A stretch of DNA of 64,000 bases from Acinetobacter sp. ANC 4169. GTDB taxonomy: Bacteria; Pseudomonadota; Gammaproteobacteria; Pseudomonadales; Moraxellaceae. The translations under genes and the position numbers were made by a program. Positions 47,085 to 56,368 of the stretch are shown here, one piece after another. The stretch's first letter is position 1; each line of letters begins with the position of its first letter. The notes beneath the pieces are model-generated. The model saw nothing but the letters and a program-made list of their open reading frames with translations, had not been told where the DNA came from and ran no database searches. The stretch is from the NCBI RefSeq assembly GCF_002135355.1, contig NZ_NEGE01000003.1, forward strand, positions 186,001 through 250,000, read 5' to 3'.

Positions 47085-48185
47085 TTATGCAGCTGCATTC
47101 AACTGCTGATTCAATGCCGCAATCATATCGGCGCGGCTAATAATGCCGACCATTTTCTGTTTTTCCACCACGGGAATATAATTAAATGAGCGCTCCACAA
47201 AATACGGCACCAAGTCCTGAATCGGCTGCTCCGGTTTCACGGTCACGACCTGTCGAATCATAATATCCTTAACCTGACGCTGCCAGGTGGTTCTTAAATC
47301 GGTGGCACGCTTAAACCATTCCACCACTTCATATAAAGCCAGGGTTCCTACCAGTTGCTGCTGCGCATCAATCACAGGCAGGCTCATTAAATTCATGTGC
47401 TTGAATTTATCCAGCGCTGAATGGATATCGTCATTTTCATTTAAGCTGATCACGTTTTTGGTCATGATGTCCTGACATTTAAACTGGCTCACACCCCGGG
47501 CATTAGCTTTCTCTTGGGCTGCCAGAATAATTTTTTGCAGGTCATATTCACTAATATCCAAAAGCTCGGTCTGCTGATCCAGCGTTGCCTGAATATCCTG
47601 CGGTTGAATGGTGACTTTTTGAGTCGGCGTTGGGTCTTTAGAACGCTGGTTGATCTGGGCCACTTGCGGATATTGTTTTCCCAGCAAGCGGTTAAATACA
47701 ATCGCAATGACCAGCAACAACATGGAATTTAATAAAACCGGGTAAAAAATAAAGTGATAACCTAGCTGATGTACCGCATCCCCACCCAGTACCGCTGTAA
47801 TGGCCACCGCTCCACTCGGCGGATGCAATGAGTCGGTGCTCATCATCAACATAATGGACAACCCGACCGCCACACTAAAGGCTTCGGTCAGGTTAGGAAT
47901 GTACATTGCACAGGTCACGCCAATAATGCCTGCAATACTATTTCCGACCACCATATTCCACGGTTGAGCCAATGGACTGGCAGGTACGGCAAACAGCAAC
48001 ACTGAAGATGCACCCATCGGTGCGATATACCAGGCATTGATATCACCCAGCACCCACCAGCTAATGAGTGAGGAAAGCGCCAGTCCAAGTAATGCACCCA
48101 GACCGCACAATAGACGGTCTTTGAGGGGAAGCACTTTAAAATTGGGTTTTAGGGTATTCAGCCAGTCTGCTTTTGAGTGAAACAC
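47085..48185 (-). CDS. HPP-family membrane protein with two CBS domains
   Basis: A 366-residue inner-membrane protein starting at GTG. The N-terminal half has about five helices and the HPP signature SLHPPSGAVAITAVLGGD near residue 119. The C-terminal half holds a CBS pair (about 240-300 and 310-362), each with the D-M-T/R pattern (CQDIMTKNVISL, VKDIMIRQVVTV). CBS pairs usually sense adenine nucleotides. Some plant HPP proteins carry nitrite; the substrate here is unknown. Confidence 0.87.
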   Translation of the reverse strand: MFHSKADWLNTLKPNFKVLPLKDRLLCGLGALLGLALSSLISWWVLGDINAWYIAPMGASSVLLFAVPASPLAQPWNMVVGNSIAGIIGVTCAMYIPNLTEAFSVAVGLSIMLMMSTDSLHPPSGAVAITAVLGGDAVHQLGYHFIFYPVLLNSMLLLVIAIVFNRLLGKQYPQVAQINQRSKDPTPTQKVTIQPQDIQATLDQQTELLDISEYDLQKIILAAQEKANARGVSQFKCQDIMTKNVISLNENDDIHSALDKFKHMNLMSLPVIDAQQQLVGTLALYEVVEWFKRATDLRTTWQRQVKDIMIRQVVTVKPEQPIQDLVPYFVERSFNYIPVVEKQKMVGIISRADMIAALNQQLNAAA

Positions 48186-48361
48186 AGTGTGCCTATTGTG
48201 GTTTTGCCATGGAATGCAAAATTATAGAATGATGAGATATAAAGGTGTATTTATTTTCCATCTTTAAATCATTCATTTTTCTACTTATGATAAAAGCATT
48301 CATGCTTAATCAAAAAACATCTACATTTAATCAATAATTATCTAAACCCTTATCTATAAAA

Positions 48362-48820
48362 ATGAAAAAAACATATTTTATCTTTCAGCCATTACAGCAA
48401 ACCAAAGCACGAATTGCGCTGAATTTGATACTTGCTCCTATTGGCGGGATACTGATCTACACACCATTACTTTTATTTTTGCCACACAGCACAACTCCAG
48501 CATTAGATTCCCCATTTACTGTGATGAGCATGATTTTACTGCTTTTCATCACCGTATATATGTTAATCGGCTATCTTCCCTTGCTGGCATATCTATTGCT
48601 GCTCAAGCATTACAATAAATTTAATCTATTGAATATCTTGTTTGTCATATTCGTTATAACGCTAATTTTCAGCTATTTTTGTAACAGCCGTGATTTATTT
48701 AAGCCCTTTTATATGCTGCTCTTCTTTAACCTGCCGGCAACCCTATTTTTTATTTTGCTGACCCTGCGCAGCCATCGAAAAAATTTAAATCCGACTTTTA
48801 AAAAGCAACAAAGCGATTGA
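48362..48820 (+). CDS. hypothetical four-helix membrane protein
   Basis: A 152-residue membrane protein with four clear hydrophobic segments (about 19-39, 53-78, 90-107 and 115-135) and a basic C-terminal tail. No recognised family. The ribosome site is poor. It stands directly upstream of glyQ, 76 bp away, but a functional link is not apparent. Confidence 0.65.
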   Translation: MKKTYFIFQPLQQTKARIALNLILAPIGGILIYTPLLLFLPHSTTPALDSPFTVMSMILLLFITVYMLIGYLPLLAYLLLLKHYNKFNLLNILFVIFVITLIFSYFCNSRDLFKPFYMLLFFNLPATLFFILLTLRSHRKNLNPTFKKQQSD

Positions 48821-48896
48821 GCGATAACCCTTTGCCACTCTCCTACAAAATCCTTATACTTAGAGCCAATTTTTCTCTAATTTTAATGGATGCTAC

Positions 48897-49865
48897 ATGA
48901 GTCGCGCCATATCGCATATTGATACATTTCAAGGCTTAATTCTTGCCTTACAAAACTACTGGGCTGAACAAGGTTGTGTGGTGTTACAACCTTACGATAT
49001 GGAAATGGGTGCAGGGACATTCCACACTGCAACTTTCCTTCGTGCTTTAGGGCCAGAAACGTGGAACGCGGCTTACGTACAACCTTCACGTCGTCCGAAA
49101 GACGGCCGTTATGGTGAAAACCCGAACCGTTTACAACACTACTATCAGTTCCAGGTGGTGCTTAAGCCAAACCCGGACAATATCCAGCAGCTTTATCTCG
49201 ATTCCTTAGAAGCCATTGGTATTGATACCCTGACTCACGACATTCGTTTTGTTGAAGATAACTGGGAATCACCAACACTTGGCGCTTGGGGCTTAGGTTG
49301 GGAAGTTTGGCTTAACGGTATGGAAGTGACTCAGTTCACTTACTTCCAGCAAGTCGGTGGTGTTGAATGTTACCCGGTAACAGGTGAAATCACTTACGGT
49401 CTTGAGCGTTTAGCGATGTACCTGCAAGGTGTAGATTCAGTTTACGATTTGGTTTGGACCAAAGGTCAGTTCGGTACAGTAACCTATGGCGATGTATTCC
49501 ATCAGAACGAAGTAGAACAATCGACGTATAACTTTGAATATGCCAACGTTGAAAAAATGTTTGAACTGTTCGACTTCTACGAAGCTGAAGCGACACGTTT
49601 AATTGAAGCTGAACTGCCACTTCCTGCATATGAACAAGTAATCAAAGCCTCACATAGCTTTAACTTGCTGGATGCGCGTGGAGCAATTTCGGTCACTGAA
49701 CGTCAGCGTTATATTTTACGTGTACGTACTTTGGCACGTTCAATCGCAACAAGTTATGTGGCAGCACGTGCGAAGCTTGGTTTCCCAATGGCTGAACCTG
49801 AACTTCGTGATGAAGTGTTGGCGCAGTTAAAAGCACAAGTTGAAGCAGAAGCACAGCAAGGTTAA
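48897..49865 (+). CDS. glyQ: glycyl-tRNA synthetase alpha subunit
   Basis: Catalytic subunit of the alpha2-beta2 type glycyl-tRNA synthetase. The 322-residue product shows the class II motifs in [43 protein letters not shown], and [25 protein letters not shown], at the usual family length. The next gene is a tautomerase-like protein 34 bp on, then glyS; all three look co-transcribed. Confidence 0.97.
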   Translation: MSRAISHIDTFQGLILALQNYWAEQGCVVLQPYDMEMGAGTFHTATFLRALGPETWNAAYVQPSRRPKDGRYGENPNRLQHYYQFQVVLKPNPDNIQQLYLDSLEAIGIDTLTHDIRFVEDNWESPTLGAWGLGWEVWLNGMEVTQFTYFQQVGGVECYPVTGEITYGLERLAMYLQGVDSVYDLVWTKGQFGTVTYGDVFHQNEVEQSTYNFEYANVEKMFELFDFYEAEATRLIEAELPLPAYEQVIKASHSFNLLDARGAISVTERQRYILRVRTLARSIATSYVAARAKLGFPMAEPELRDEVLAQLKAQVEAEAQQG

Positions 49866-49899
49866 TAATTTGATAAAAATAATGATAAGGAAGTGAGTT

Positions 49900-50295
49900 A
49901 TGCCAAGTGTGACCATTGAAGTAAGACGTGAATATACAGTCGAGCAAGAAATTGCAATTATTGAAGCGGTTCAGTCTGCTTTAGTGACACACTTTAAGAT
50001 TCCTGAAAAGGATAAGCATATTCGCTTTTTTAGTCATTTACCGCATCGTTTTGCCTGTCCGCCGCATCAGGATCAACCCGAGTTTTATACTCAAATTATC
50101 ATTGATGCCTTTGCTGGACGCTCTGTGGAAGCAAAACGAAATCTTTATCAAGGTATTGTAGATAATCTTAAGCTGCTCGGCATTCCACCGACCTATGTCA
50201 CCATTGTACTGCGTGACATTCCCCTGGAAAACTGGGGCATTCGTGGTGGTCAGGCAGCCTGTGATGTTCCTTTAGGATTTAAAGTTGATGTTTAA
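49900..50295 (+). CDS. tautomerase-family protein inserted between glyQ and glyS
   Basis: A 131-residue protein of the tautomerase superfamily. Proline follows the initiator Met (MPSVTIEVRREY), giving the N-terminal catalytic proline. The central FAGRSVEAKRNLYQGIVDNLKLLGIPPTYVTIVL and the ending ENWGIRGGQAACDV match the Tautomerase_2-type half. Strong AAGGAAG site. It lies 34 bp after glyQ and 46 bp before glyS without a terminator, so it must share their transcript. Its substrate and its reason for being there are unknown. Confidence 0.85.
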   Translation: MPSVTIEVRREYTVEQEIAIIEAVQSALVTHFKIPEKDKHIRFFSHLPHRFACPPHQDQPEFYTQIIIDAFAGRSVEAKRNLYQGIVDNLKLLGIPPTYVTIVLRDIPLENWGIRGGQAACDVPLGFKVDV

Positions 50296-50341
50296 ATCAA
50301 CTACGCAGTGATACATCAACATTTAAAGAAGATATTTAAAA

Positions 50342-52408
50342 ATGACACATACAGTTTTATTTGAATTGGGTTGTGAAGAACTTCCACCAAAAAGCTTAAA
50401 AAAATTACGTGATGCATTACACGCAGAAACGGTTAAAGGTTTAAATGATGCAGGCTTGGCCTTCGATGCGATTGAAGCCTATGCCGCACCTCGCCGTTTG
50501 GCATTGAAAATTGTCAATGTTGAAGGTGCACAAGCAGATACGCAAAAACGTTTTGACGGCCCTGCCGTTCAAGCAGCTTATGATGCAGAAGGCAAACCGA
50601 CTCGCGCACTTGAAGGCTTTATGCGTGGTCAAGGCATCACCGCGGATCAAGTATCGACTTTTAAAGCCGGTAAAGTTGAAAAAGTGTGTTACTTAAAAGA
50701 TGTCAAAGGCCAAAGCCTAGACGTGCTTTTACCACAAATTTTACAATCTGCTTTAGATAACCTGCCAATTGCAAAACGCATGCGTTCAGCGGCAAGCCGT
50801 ACTGAGTTCGTACGTCCGGTAAAATGGGTTGTGTTGTTGAAAGACAACGACGTGATTGATGCAACCATTCAGGATCACAAAGCAGGCAACGTGACTTATG
50901 GTCACCGTTTCCACGCGCCTGAAGCAATTACTTTAACCCATGCTGATGAATACCTAGCGAAATTAAAAGCAGCGCACGTGGTGGCATCTTTTGAAGAGCG
51001 TCAAGCCATCATCGACCAACAAGTGAAAGCACTTGCAGATGAAGTCAATGCCATTGCGATTGTGCCAGCAGATCTTCGTGACGAAGTAACAGCATTGGTT
51101 GAATGGCCTGTTGCACTTCGTGCAAGCTTTGAAGAACGTTTCCTTGCTGTACCGCAAGAAGCGCTTATTACGACGATGCAGGACAACCAGAAGTATTTCT
51201 GTTTGGTAAATAGCGACAACAAACTTCAACCGTACTTCATTACTGTTTCAAATATTGAGTCGAAAGATCCGACTCAAATTATTGAAGGTAACGAGAAAGT
51301 AGTTCGTCCACGTTTGTCTGATGCTGAATTCTTCTTCCTGCAAGACCAAAAACAACCGCTTGCTTCTCGTAAAGAGAAATTAGCAAACATGGTTTTCCAA
51401 GCAGAACTCGGTACGCTTTGGAACAAGTCTGAACGTATTGCGAAACTTGCAGTAGCTTTAGCGCCGATCACTGGCGCAAACCCTGCTGATGCTGAAAAAG
51501 CTGCCCTTCTTGCAAAATGCGACTTAACCTCTGAGCTGGTGGGTGAATTCCCTGAACTTCAAGGTATTGCGGGTACGTATTACGCACGTATTGAAGGCGA
51601 AAATGATGAAGTTGCAGAAGCACTAGGCGAGCAATATTTACCTAAATTCGCAGGTGATGTTTTACCGAAAACCAAAACTGGGACAACCATTGCCCTTGCA
51701 GACCGTTTAGATACTTTGACGGGTATTTTCGGTATTGGCCAAGCGCCTACAGGTTCTAAAGACCCGTTTGCACTACGTCGTTCTGCGATTGGTATTCTGC
51801 GTTTAGTGACTGAAAATGAGCTTGATGTGTCGATTGAAGAATTAATCAAATTAGCACTCGCTGCGTATGGTGATGTACTGAAAGATCACAACAAGACTTT
51901 GGCCGATGCTGTTGCATTCCTGGAAGGTCGTTACCGTGCGAAATACGAAGACCAAGGCGTTGCAGTGGATGTGATTCAAGCGGTTCAAGCCTTATCGCCA
52001 AAATCTCCGCTTGATTTTGACAAACGCGTAAATGCGGTCAATCACTTCCGTGACTTGCCTGAAGCTGCTGCACTTGCTGCTGCCAACAAGCGTGTTGCCA
52101 ACATTCTAGCTAAAGAAGCAGAGCCTACAGGTGCTGTAGTTGAAGCAAACCTAGTAGAAGATGCTGAAAAAGCATTGTTCGCTGAACTTGCAAAAATTAC
52201 GCCTGTGGTTGAGCCATTATTTGCTGCCAAAGAATATACAGAAGCATTGTCTAAGCTTGCTGCTTTACGTGCGCCTGTTGATGCCTTCTTTGACGGTGTA
52301 ATGGTCATGGCTGACGATGCTGACCTGAAAGCAAATCGTTTACGTATGCTTGCGCAATTACGTGGCTTGTTTACCAAAGTGGCTGATATTTCTGTACTTC
52401 AGCACTAA
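50342..52408 (+). CDS. glyS: glycyl-tRNA synthetase beta subunit
   Basis: tRNA-binding subunit of glycyl-tRNA synthetase. The 688-residue product starts [16 protein letters not shown], has PRRLALKI and GPA near residues 55-75, the HD-like core ([14 protein letters not shown] region near 355), and a C-terminal anticodon-binding domain. It has typical length. A strong terminator follows. Confidence 0.97.
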   Translation: MTHTVLFELGCEELPPKSLKKLRDALHAETVKGLNDAGLAFDAIEAYAAPRRLALKIVNVEGAQADTQKRFDGPAVQAAYDAEGKPTRALEGFMRGQGITADQVSTFKAGKVEKVCYLKDVKGQSLDVLLPQILQSALDNLPIAKRMRSAASRTEFVRPVKWVVLLKDNDVIDATIQDHKAGNVTYGHRFHAPEAITLTHADEYLAKLKAAHVVASFEERQAIIDQQVKALADEVNAIAIVPADLRDEVTALVEWPVALRASFEERFLAVPQEALITTMQDNQKYFCLVNSDNKLQPYFITVSNIESKDPTQIIEGNEKVVRPRLSDAEFFFLQDQKQPLASRKEKLANMVFQAELGTLWNKSERIAKLAVALAPITGANPADAEKAALLAKCDLTSELVGEFPELQGIAGTYYARIEGENDEVAEALGEQYLPKFAGDVLPKTKTGTTIALADRLDTLTGIFGIGQAPTGSKDPFALRRSAIGILRLVTENELDVSIEELIKLALAAYGDVLKDHNKTLADAVAFLEGRYRAKYEDQGVAVDVIQAVQALSPKSPLDFDKRVNAVNHFRDLPEAAALAAANKRVANILAKEAEPTGAVVEANLVEDAEKALFAELAKITPVVEPLFAAKEYTEALSKLAALRAPVDAFFDGVMVMADDADLKANRLRMLAQLRGLFTKVADISVLQH

Positions 52409-52422
52409 GTTGTAATTGAAAT

Positions 52423-52450
52423 AAAAAGCCCGCTTTAGAGCGGGTTTTTT
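52423..52450 (+). terminator. terminator of the glyQ-glyS operon
   Basis: AAAAAGCCCGCT-ttag-AGCGGGTTTTTT, an 8-bp G/C-rich stem with tetraloop and T-run, 15 bp past the glyS stop. Confidence 0.95.
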
Positions 52451-52646
52451 ATTGTGAATCGTTGTCATCCGAATCACTTCCTATTTTGGATAATAAATTT
52501 ATTATCCCGAGCAATAAAACCACGAGAAGTACAAATGCAAATATTCCAAACAGAATAAGGTCTGGCACATTAAAAGATTGATGTGCACTTGCTAGACTCG
52601 GCAATAACAGCAGAAAAACACTGAAACAAACTCCTTTCTTATTCAT
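52449..52646 (-). CDS. small predicted secreted/membrane protein
   Basis: A 65-residue product from the ATG at 52646: an N-terminal signal (KKGVCFSVFLLLLPSLASAHQ, probable cleavage after ASA), then one transmembrane helix (LILFGIFAFVLLVVLLLG) and an acidic tail SDSDDNDSQ. The frame stays open upstream into a related unit with a TGA (see 52647-52826), so the true start is uncertain. Function unknown. Confidence 0.5.
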   Translation of the reverse strand: MNKKGVCFSVFLLLLPSLASAHQSFNVPDLILFGIFAFVLLVVLLLGIINLLSKIGSDSDDNDSQ

Positions 52647-52826
52647 CCTTATCATTCTTTTTAGCATTATATCTCCACCTACTAACAGCGCTAGGAATGC
52701 AATCACAACTAGGATAAAGAATCCCATTACAAAAAGTTGGCCTAGTAGAATAACTCCATATGCATGTGCAAATATCAGCAGACCCAGTCATAGTACTGCC
52801 ATTAAAAGTTGATTCATATTTTTCAT
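52647..52826 (-). pseudogene. upstream paralogous unit with an in-frame TGA
   Basis: In the same frame, ATG 52826 (or 52817) encodes NQLLMAVL, then TGA at 52788-52790, then LGLLIFAHAYGVILLGQLF and VMGFFILVVIAFLALLVGG, without a stop before the next unit. Both units share the plan Met-Asn, signal-like stretch, A-H or A-H-A, then a hydrophobic helix and KR or SK. It looks like a tandem duplicate inactivated by one nonsense mutation and fused to its neighbour. A sequencing error or stop-codon readthrough is an alternative. Confidence 0.5.
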
Positions 52827-53083
52827 TTTTAGTATTTAATTTTTTTAAATGGTTTGAAGTTTACTAAAAATAGTACATGCATAGAAGCTACTAAGCGATG
52901 GAAAACCTTATTAAAAGACAATTAAAATATTACTAAAAATCACTGATTTTTATAGCAACAACTTAGACATCTTTATTCACAACCCTCAAGGAACTTCGAA
53001 CAAGCATAAAGTATTAAAACTATGGTTAATTCCAGTCCAATTCCCTATACTCAAACCAACAACACTCAACAAGAAAGAATCAC

Positions 53084-53473
53084 ATGAAACTTAAAATGCT
53101 TATTTTGACTGGTCTTGCGGGTATTGCTGTTACGGGGTGTACAACTACTCCTACTATTCCCACACTTGAAACGGGTGTCTTACAAGAAGTTCAAAATCTG
53201 GAAGTCTATCCAAATACCACCGACAACAAAGCCAAACTGACTAAATTCATAGACAAATGCGTAATTGAATTTACCGGCAACCTGCAAGCTGGCAAAGCCA
53301 TAGAACACTGGTCATTTAAGGGCAATACCTTAATTACTGGCGGTTCGGCAGTCTTTGCCCAAGATGGAACAAGTACCGCTCAAAACTTTGACCTCAATGA
53401 TGCAGCTGTGCAAAAAAACTTCCTTGCACTACGCCACCATTTTCATAAAGATGCTTTAGCACAATGTGACTAA
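53084..53473 (+). CDS. predicted lipoprotein of unknown function
   Basis: A 129-residue protein with an N-terminal signal ending in the lipobox AVTGC (Cys19). The mature part starts TTTPTIPTLETG and contains two more cysteines (in DKCVIEF and at the end, AQCD) that could form a disulfide. AAGAAAG ribosome site. Not recognised beyond the lipoprotein signal. A weak hairpin (GAATCAC/GTGATTC, 53483-53514) follows. Confidence 0.8.
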   Translation: MKLKMLILTGLAGIAVTGCTTTPTIPTLETGVLQEVQNLEVYPNTTDNKAKLTKFIDKCVIEFTGNLQAGKAIEHWSFKGNTLITGGSAVFAQDGTSTAQNFDLNDAAVQKNFLALRHHFHKDALAQCD

Positions 53474-53834
53474 TACACTAAAGAATCACTGATTCAATAT
53501 TGATTTGGTGATTCTTCTCTCCCCTTCAATAAAAAGCCATTTATTCTTTTAATTTCTATTCAAATACCGTTTATCGTTATTCATCTTAAGATGTTACATA
53601 TCAATACTTTGTATCCAAGCTCATTCCTGATTTTTGAAAAAAAAATTAAAATTCAAAAACTAAAAAACAAAAGCTAAAAATCATATTCACATATTTGTCC
53701 AGATTGTTAATTCGCTGTTGCTAAAACGTTGGAATTTATTCTTAAATTCAAAATTTAGAAATTGAACCGATTAAGATAATGATCTTATAACTCGGTAAAT
53801 ACTCGGGTTTTATCATGCAAGGATAAATCGAGCT
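53474..53834. other. 361-bp AT-rich gap
   Basis: Contains the weak terminator of the lipoprotein gene (53483-53518) and the promoter side of the next secreted protein. Otherwise nothing recognised. Confidence 0.4.
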
Positions 53835-54194
53835 ATGAAAACAATCAGAACAATAGTGATTAGCACTGCTGCACTTTTAGCTTGTACCTCTCTTTTTGCC
53901 AACCCCAGCACCAAAGCAACTTCAGAGCTAAAAGCCAAACCTAGTGATCAAAATACTGCTGACAAAGTGGATAGCATTAAAAAAGGAATGAATAAAACTC
54001 GGACATCGAGCAGAAACTCCCGAGAGAATACTCAAAACTTTGCCAGTAAAAACGCCCAACAAAGCAAAGACAGCAACAATTCACACCCAAGCAATATGGA
54101 TATTAATGGTAAAACTCATGCAGAGCTGGATACTTACTCAGGGAAAATGCATTCAGGACTTACGATTGAAACACCAAGTCATGAGGACGAGTAA
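53835..54194 (+). CDS. predicted secreted hydrophilic protein
   Basis: A 119-residue product with a signal peptide (KTIRTIVISTAALLACTSLFA, likely cleavage before NPST). The mature part is highly polar, rich in Ser, Asn and Lys (SSRNSRENTQNFASKNAQQS), and probably disordered. AAGGA site upstream. It has its own terminator. Unrecognised. The next gene encodes another secreted low-complexity protein, which may be related in role. Confidence 0.7.
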   Translation: MKTIRTIVISTAALLACTSLFANPSTKATSELKAKPSDQNTADKVDSIKKGMNKTRTSSRNSRENTQNFASKNAQQSKDSNNSHPSNMDINGKTHAELDTYSGKMHSGLTIETPSHEDE

Positions 54195-54216
54195 ATCCAT
54201 AGTTCAGCTCTTTTGG

Positions 54217-54243
54217 AAAAGCCCATCTCTATGGGCTTTTTTC
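54217..54243 (+). terminator. terminator after the secreted hydrophilic protein
   Basis: AAAAGCCCAT/ATGGGCTTTTTT with a 4-base loop, 25 bp past the stop. Confidence 0.92.
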
Positions 54244-54398
54244 TTGCTGGATAAATTGTAGATATATCTCAAATGTAATAAATCTGTATTAATTTCGCCA
54301 CATTTCACATTTTAAGCCAAATTCACTCTTAAAATAAAATCAAACAGATCATATTGAAACGAATTGAAGTCATCGCTAAAACAGGAATAAAACCCACA

Positions 54399-54863
54399 AT
54401 GAAAATGATGAAAACGGTATTAATAACCAGTGCAATTTTGGCCTCTACTCCCCTTTGGGCTCAAACAGCCACAACCGCTCCAGACCATACTTCAACTCAT
54501 ACTCAACCAGCGCCCTATGGTGATAATCCCAGCATCTTTAAAGTACTAGGCCATAAGGCACAGCAGAAGGTTCAGCATACGGCGGAAAAAGTCGATTATG
54601 GGGTACAAAAAGGCATCGCCAAAGTCAAACCAAAAGTAGAAAATGCCTGGGAAGAAACCAAAGATTTTGCTACTGAAAAATCAGAAGTGGCCAAAGAAAA
54701 AACCGAGCGAGCTGCAACAACAGTGAACCGAAAGCTGAATCAAACCAAAGATAATATTATTGGCAGTCCAAATGACCAGCCTGCACCGATTGTTTCTCGT
54801 CCGCTAAGCGAATCTTCAACAGATCAGCAGGCGGTTCCTGTACAGCAAACACCAGCCAGTTAA
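54399..54863 (+). CDS. predicted secreted amphipathic-helix protein
   Basis: A 154-residue product from the ATG at 54399; the longer TTG frame is rejected because the signal peptide begins at MKMMKTVLITSAILASTPLWA. A middle segment (about 55-115) repeats polar helices such as AEKVDYGVQKGIAKVKPKVE and TKDFATEKSEVAKEKTERAA, reminiscent of LEA- or apolipoprotein-like repeats. The tail is Pro/Gln/Ser rich. Periplasmic or outer-membrane associated; function unknown. Confidence 0.72.
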   Translation: MKMMKTVLITSAILASTPLWAQTATTAPDHTSTHTQPAPYGDNPSIFKVLGHKAQQKVQHTAEKVDYGVQKGIAKVKPKVENAWEETKDFATEKSEVAKEKTERAATTVNRKLNQTKDNIIGSPNDQPAPIVSRPLSESSTDQQAVPVQQTPAS

Positions 54864-54916
54864 ATATATTTAGACTCAAAATAAATACGCGTATTCAAAA
54901 TATAAAGCAAAAATAT

Positions 54917-54950
54917 AAAGCCTCTCTCTGACAGGAAGAGGCTTTATTGA
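54917..54950. terminator. bidirectional terminator
   Basis: AAAGCCTCT/AGAGGCTTT (9 bp) with a 10-base loop, shared by the secreted-protein gene and the convergent dehydrogenase gene. Confidence 0.85.
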
Positions 54951-54962
54951 TTTTTATATTTC

Positions 54963-55916
54963 TTAATTCACCTGTCGAATTGGTTGTCCTGCTTTAAAGG
55001 CTTCTACATTTTCCACCATCTGCTGCACAATACGTTGCCGTGCATCTACACTGCCCCATGCGCTATGCGGGGTAATAATCAGGTTGGGAATATCATCAGC
55101 CAAAAGCACATTACCGTCTTTAGGCGGCTCTACCGTGAGCACATCGGTTGCAGCACCTGCAATTTTGCCTTGGCGTAAAGCATCGGCAAGCGCGGCTTCA
55201 TGCACGATTCCACCTCGGGCACAGTTAATTAAGAATGCGCTCGGTTTCATGGCATCGAAGGCCTGATGATCTATCAGGTCTCGGGTATCTTCCGTTAAGG
55301 GACAATGCAAAGTTAAAAAATCGACCTGTGGCAGCAGTTCGGCAAAAGGCACACGGCTCGCATCGCCAGGACGGTTCGGCAATGACCCGACCAAAACCTT
55401 CATCCCAAAAGCCTCAGCCAGTTTGGCTACCGCCTGCCCCAGTTCACCATAACCTATAATGCCCAAGGTTTTGCCGGCCAGTTCAATGATTGGGAAATCC
55501 AGCAGACAGAATTGCGACGCTTTATTCCATTGTCCCTGTTTCACTTCCCGATCATATTGAATTAACGAGGTTGCTAAAGCCAGCATCAAGCTTAAGGTGT
55601 GCTGCGCCACTGCGGCAGTGCCATAACCCTGACAGTTGCACACCACAATGCCCTGCTTACGTGCCTGAACCAGATCAATATTATTGGTGCCGGTTGCGGA
55701 AATTAAAATCAGTTTCAAATGAGGACATTGCTGCATGGTCGCTGCATCGACCACGACTTTATTACTGATAATGACCTCTACCTCTTGCACACGCGCGAGT
55801 AGCTGTGCCGGAGTCGTCATTGGAAACAGTACCAACTCATCAAATCCAGCTTCAAGCTGACTGAAATCCAGATCATTTTTATCCAGCGATTCATAATCTA
55901 AAAATACGGCTTTCAT
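54963..55916 (-). CDS. D-2-hydroxyacid dehydrogenase (hydroxypyruvate/glycerate type)
   Basis: A 317-residue NAD(P)-dependent enzyme that reduces 2-oxoacids to D-2-hydroxyacids. The nucleotide motif is GIIGYGELGQAVAKLAEAFG; catalytic Arg lies in INCARGGIVHE, Glu in AATDVLTVEPP and His in ITPHSAWGS. The ATG at 55916 has AAGGAAAG upstream; an in-frame extension of 27 codons was rejected. Close relatives are annotated glycerate dehydrogenase. Single-gene unit. Confidence 0.87.
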   Translation of the reverse strand: MKAVFLDYESLDKNDLDFSQLEAGFDELVLFPMTTPAQLLARVQEVEVIISNKVVVDAATMQQCPHLKLILISATGTNNIDLVQARKQGIVVCNCQGYGTAAVAQHTLSLMLALATSLIQYDREVKQGQWNKASQFCLLDFPIIELAGKTLGIIGYGELGQAVAKLAEAFGMKVLVGSLPNRPGDASRVPFAELLPQVDFLTLHCPLTEDTRDLIDHQAFDAMKPSAFLINCARGGIVHEAALADALRQGKIAGAATDVLTVEPPKDGNVLLADDIPNLIITPHSAWGSVDARQRIVQQMVENVEAFKAGQPIRQVN

Positions 55917-56021
55917 GCTGCTTTCCTTGGCTGAGTTTGATGAATATCTAAAAATTATTGCCCAGACATTAAAAGCCAGTTTTACATTCTTTTTCAACCA
56001 AATTTAAAGATTAAAAATACA

Positions 56022-56042
56022 AAACCCACTATTTAGTGGGCT
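56022..56042 (-). terminator. terminator overlapping the end of the 56.0-kb small gene
   Basis: CCCACTA/TAGTGGG stem with a 3-base loop, followed on the minus strand by TTTTG. The stop codon TAG of the small membrane gene lies inside the stem. Confidence 0.75.
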
Positions 56043-56226
56043 TGTTGATATGCAGTTGAATAGACCTGCGAATTTCATAAAACACATAGATTGCCAGGAC
56101 AAAAACCAGAAGCAATCCCCCGCCCATAATCATGTAAGTCGAATCCGGACTCTGGGCAAATGTTAAAGTAGATACTGTGCTAGACAGCAGGGTTAAAAGT
56201 ACAGCCGGTAGAAAATCCAGTTTCAT
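56029..56226 (-). CDS. small membrane protein with signal-like N-terminus
   Basis: 65 residues from ATG 56226, which has AGGTG six bases ahead: KLDFLPAVLLTLLSSTVSTLTFA, then a short loop, one transmembrane helix (MIMGGGLLLVFVLAIYVFY) and a basic tail EIRRSIQLHINKPTK. Topology with either one or two membrane segments is possible. No known family. The last four codons lie in a terminator hairpin, but the TAG stop is retained before the T-run. Confidence 0.65.
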   Translation of the reverse strand: MKLDFLPAVLLTLLSSTVSTLTFAQSPDSTYMIMGGGLLLVFVLAIYVFYEIRRSIQLHINKPTK

Positions 56227-56368
56227 CCTTAGCACCTGTTATTTGTTTATTATGTGATTTTGGGCAAATTGAACTTGCCTTATATGTCTATCTTAGACCG
56301 ATTTAAAGATAAAGCAAGTGATCAAAATTAAAACAAATTAGGGTGTAGTCCAACCCTGTCCGCATATG

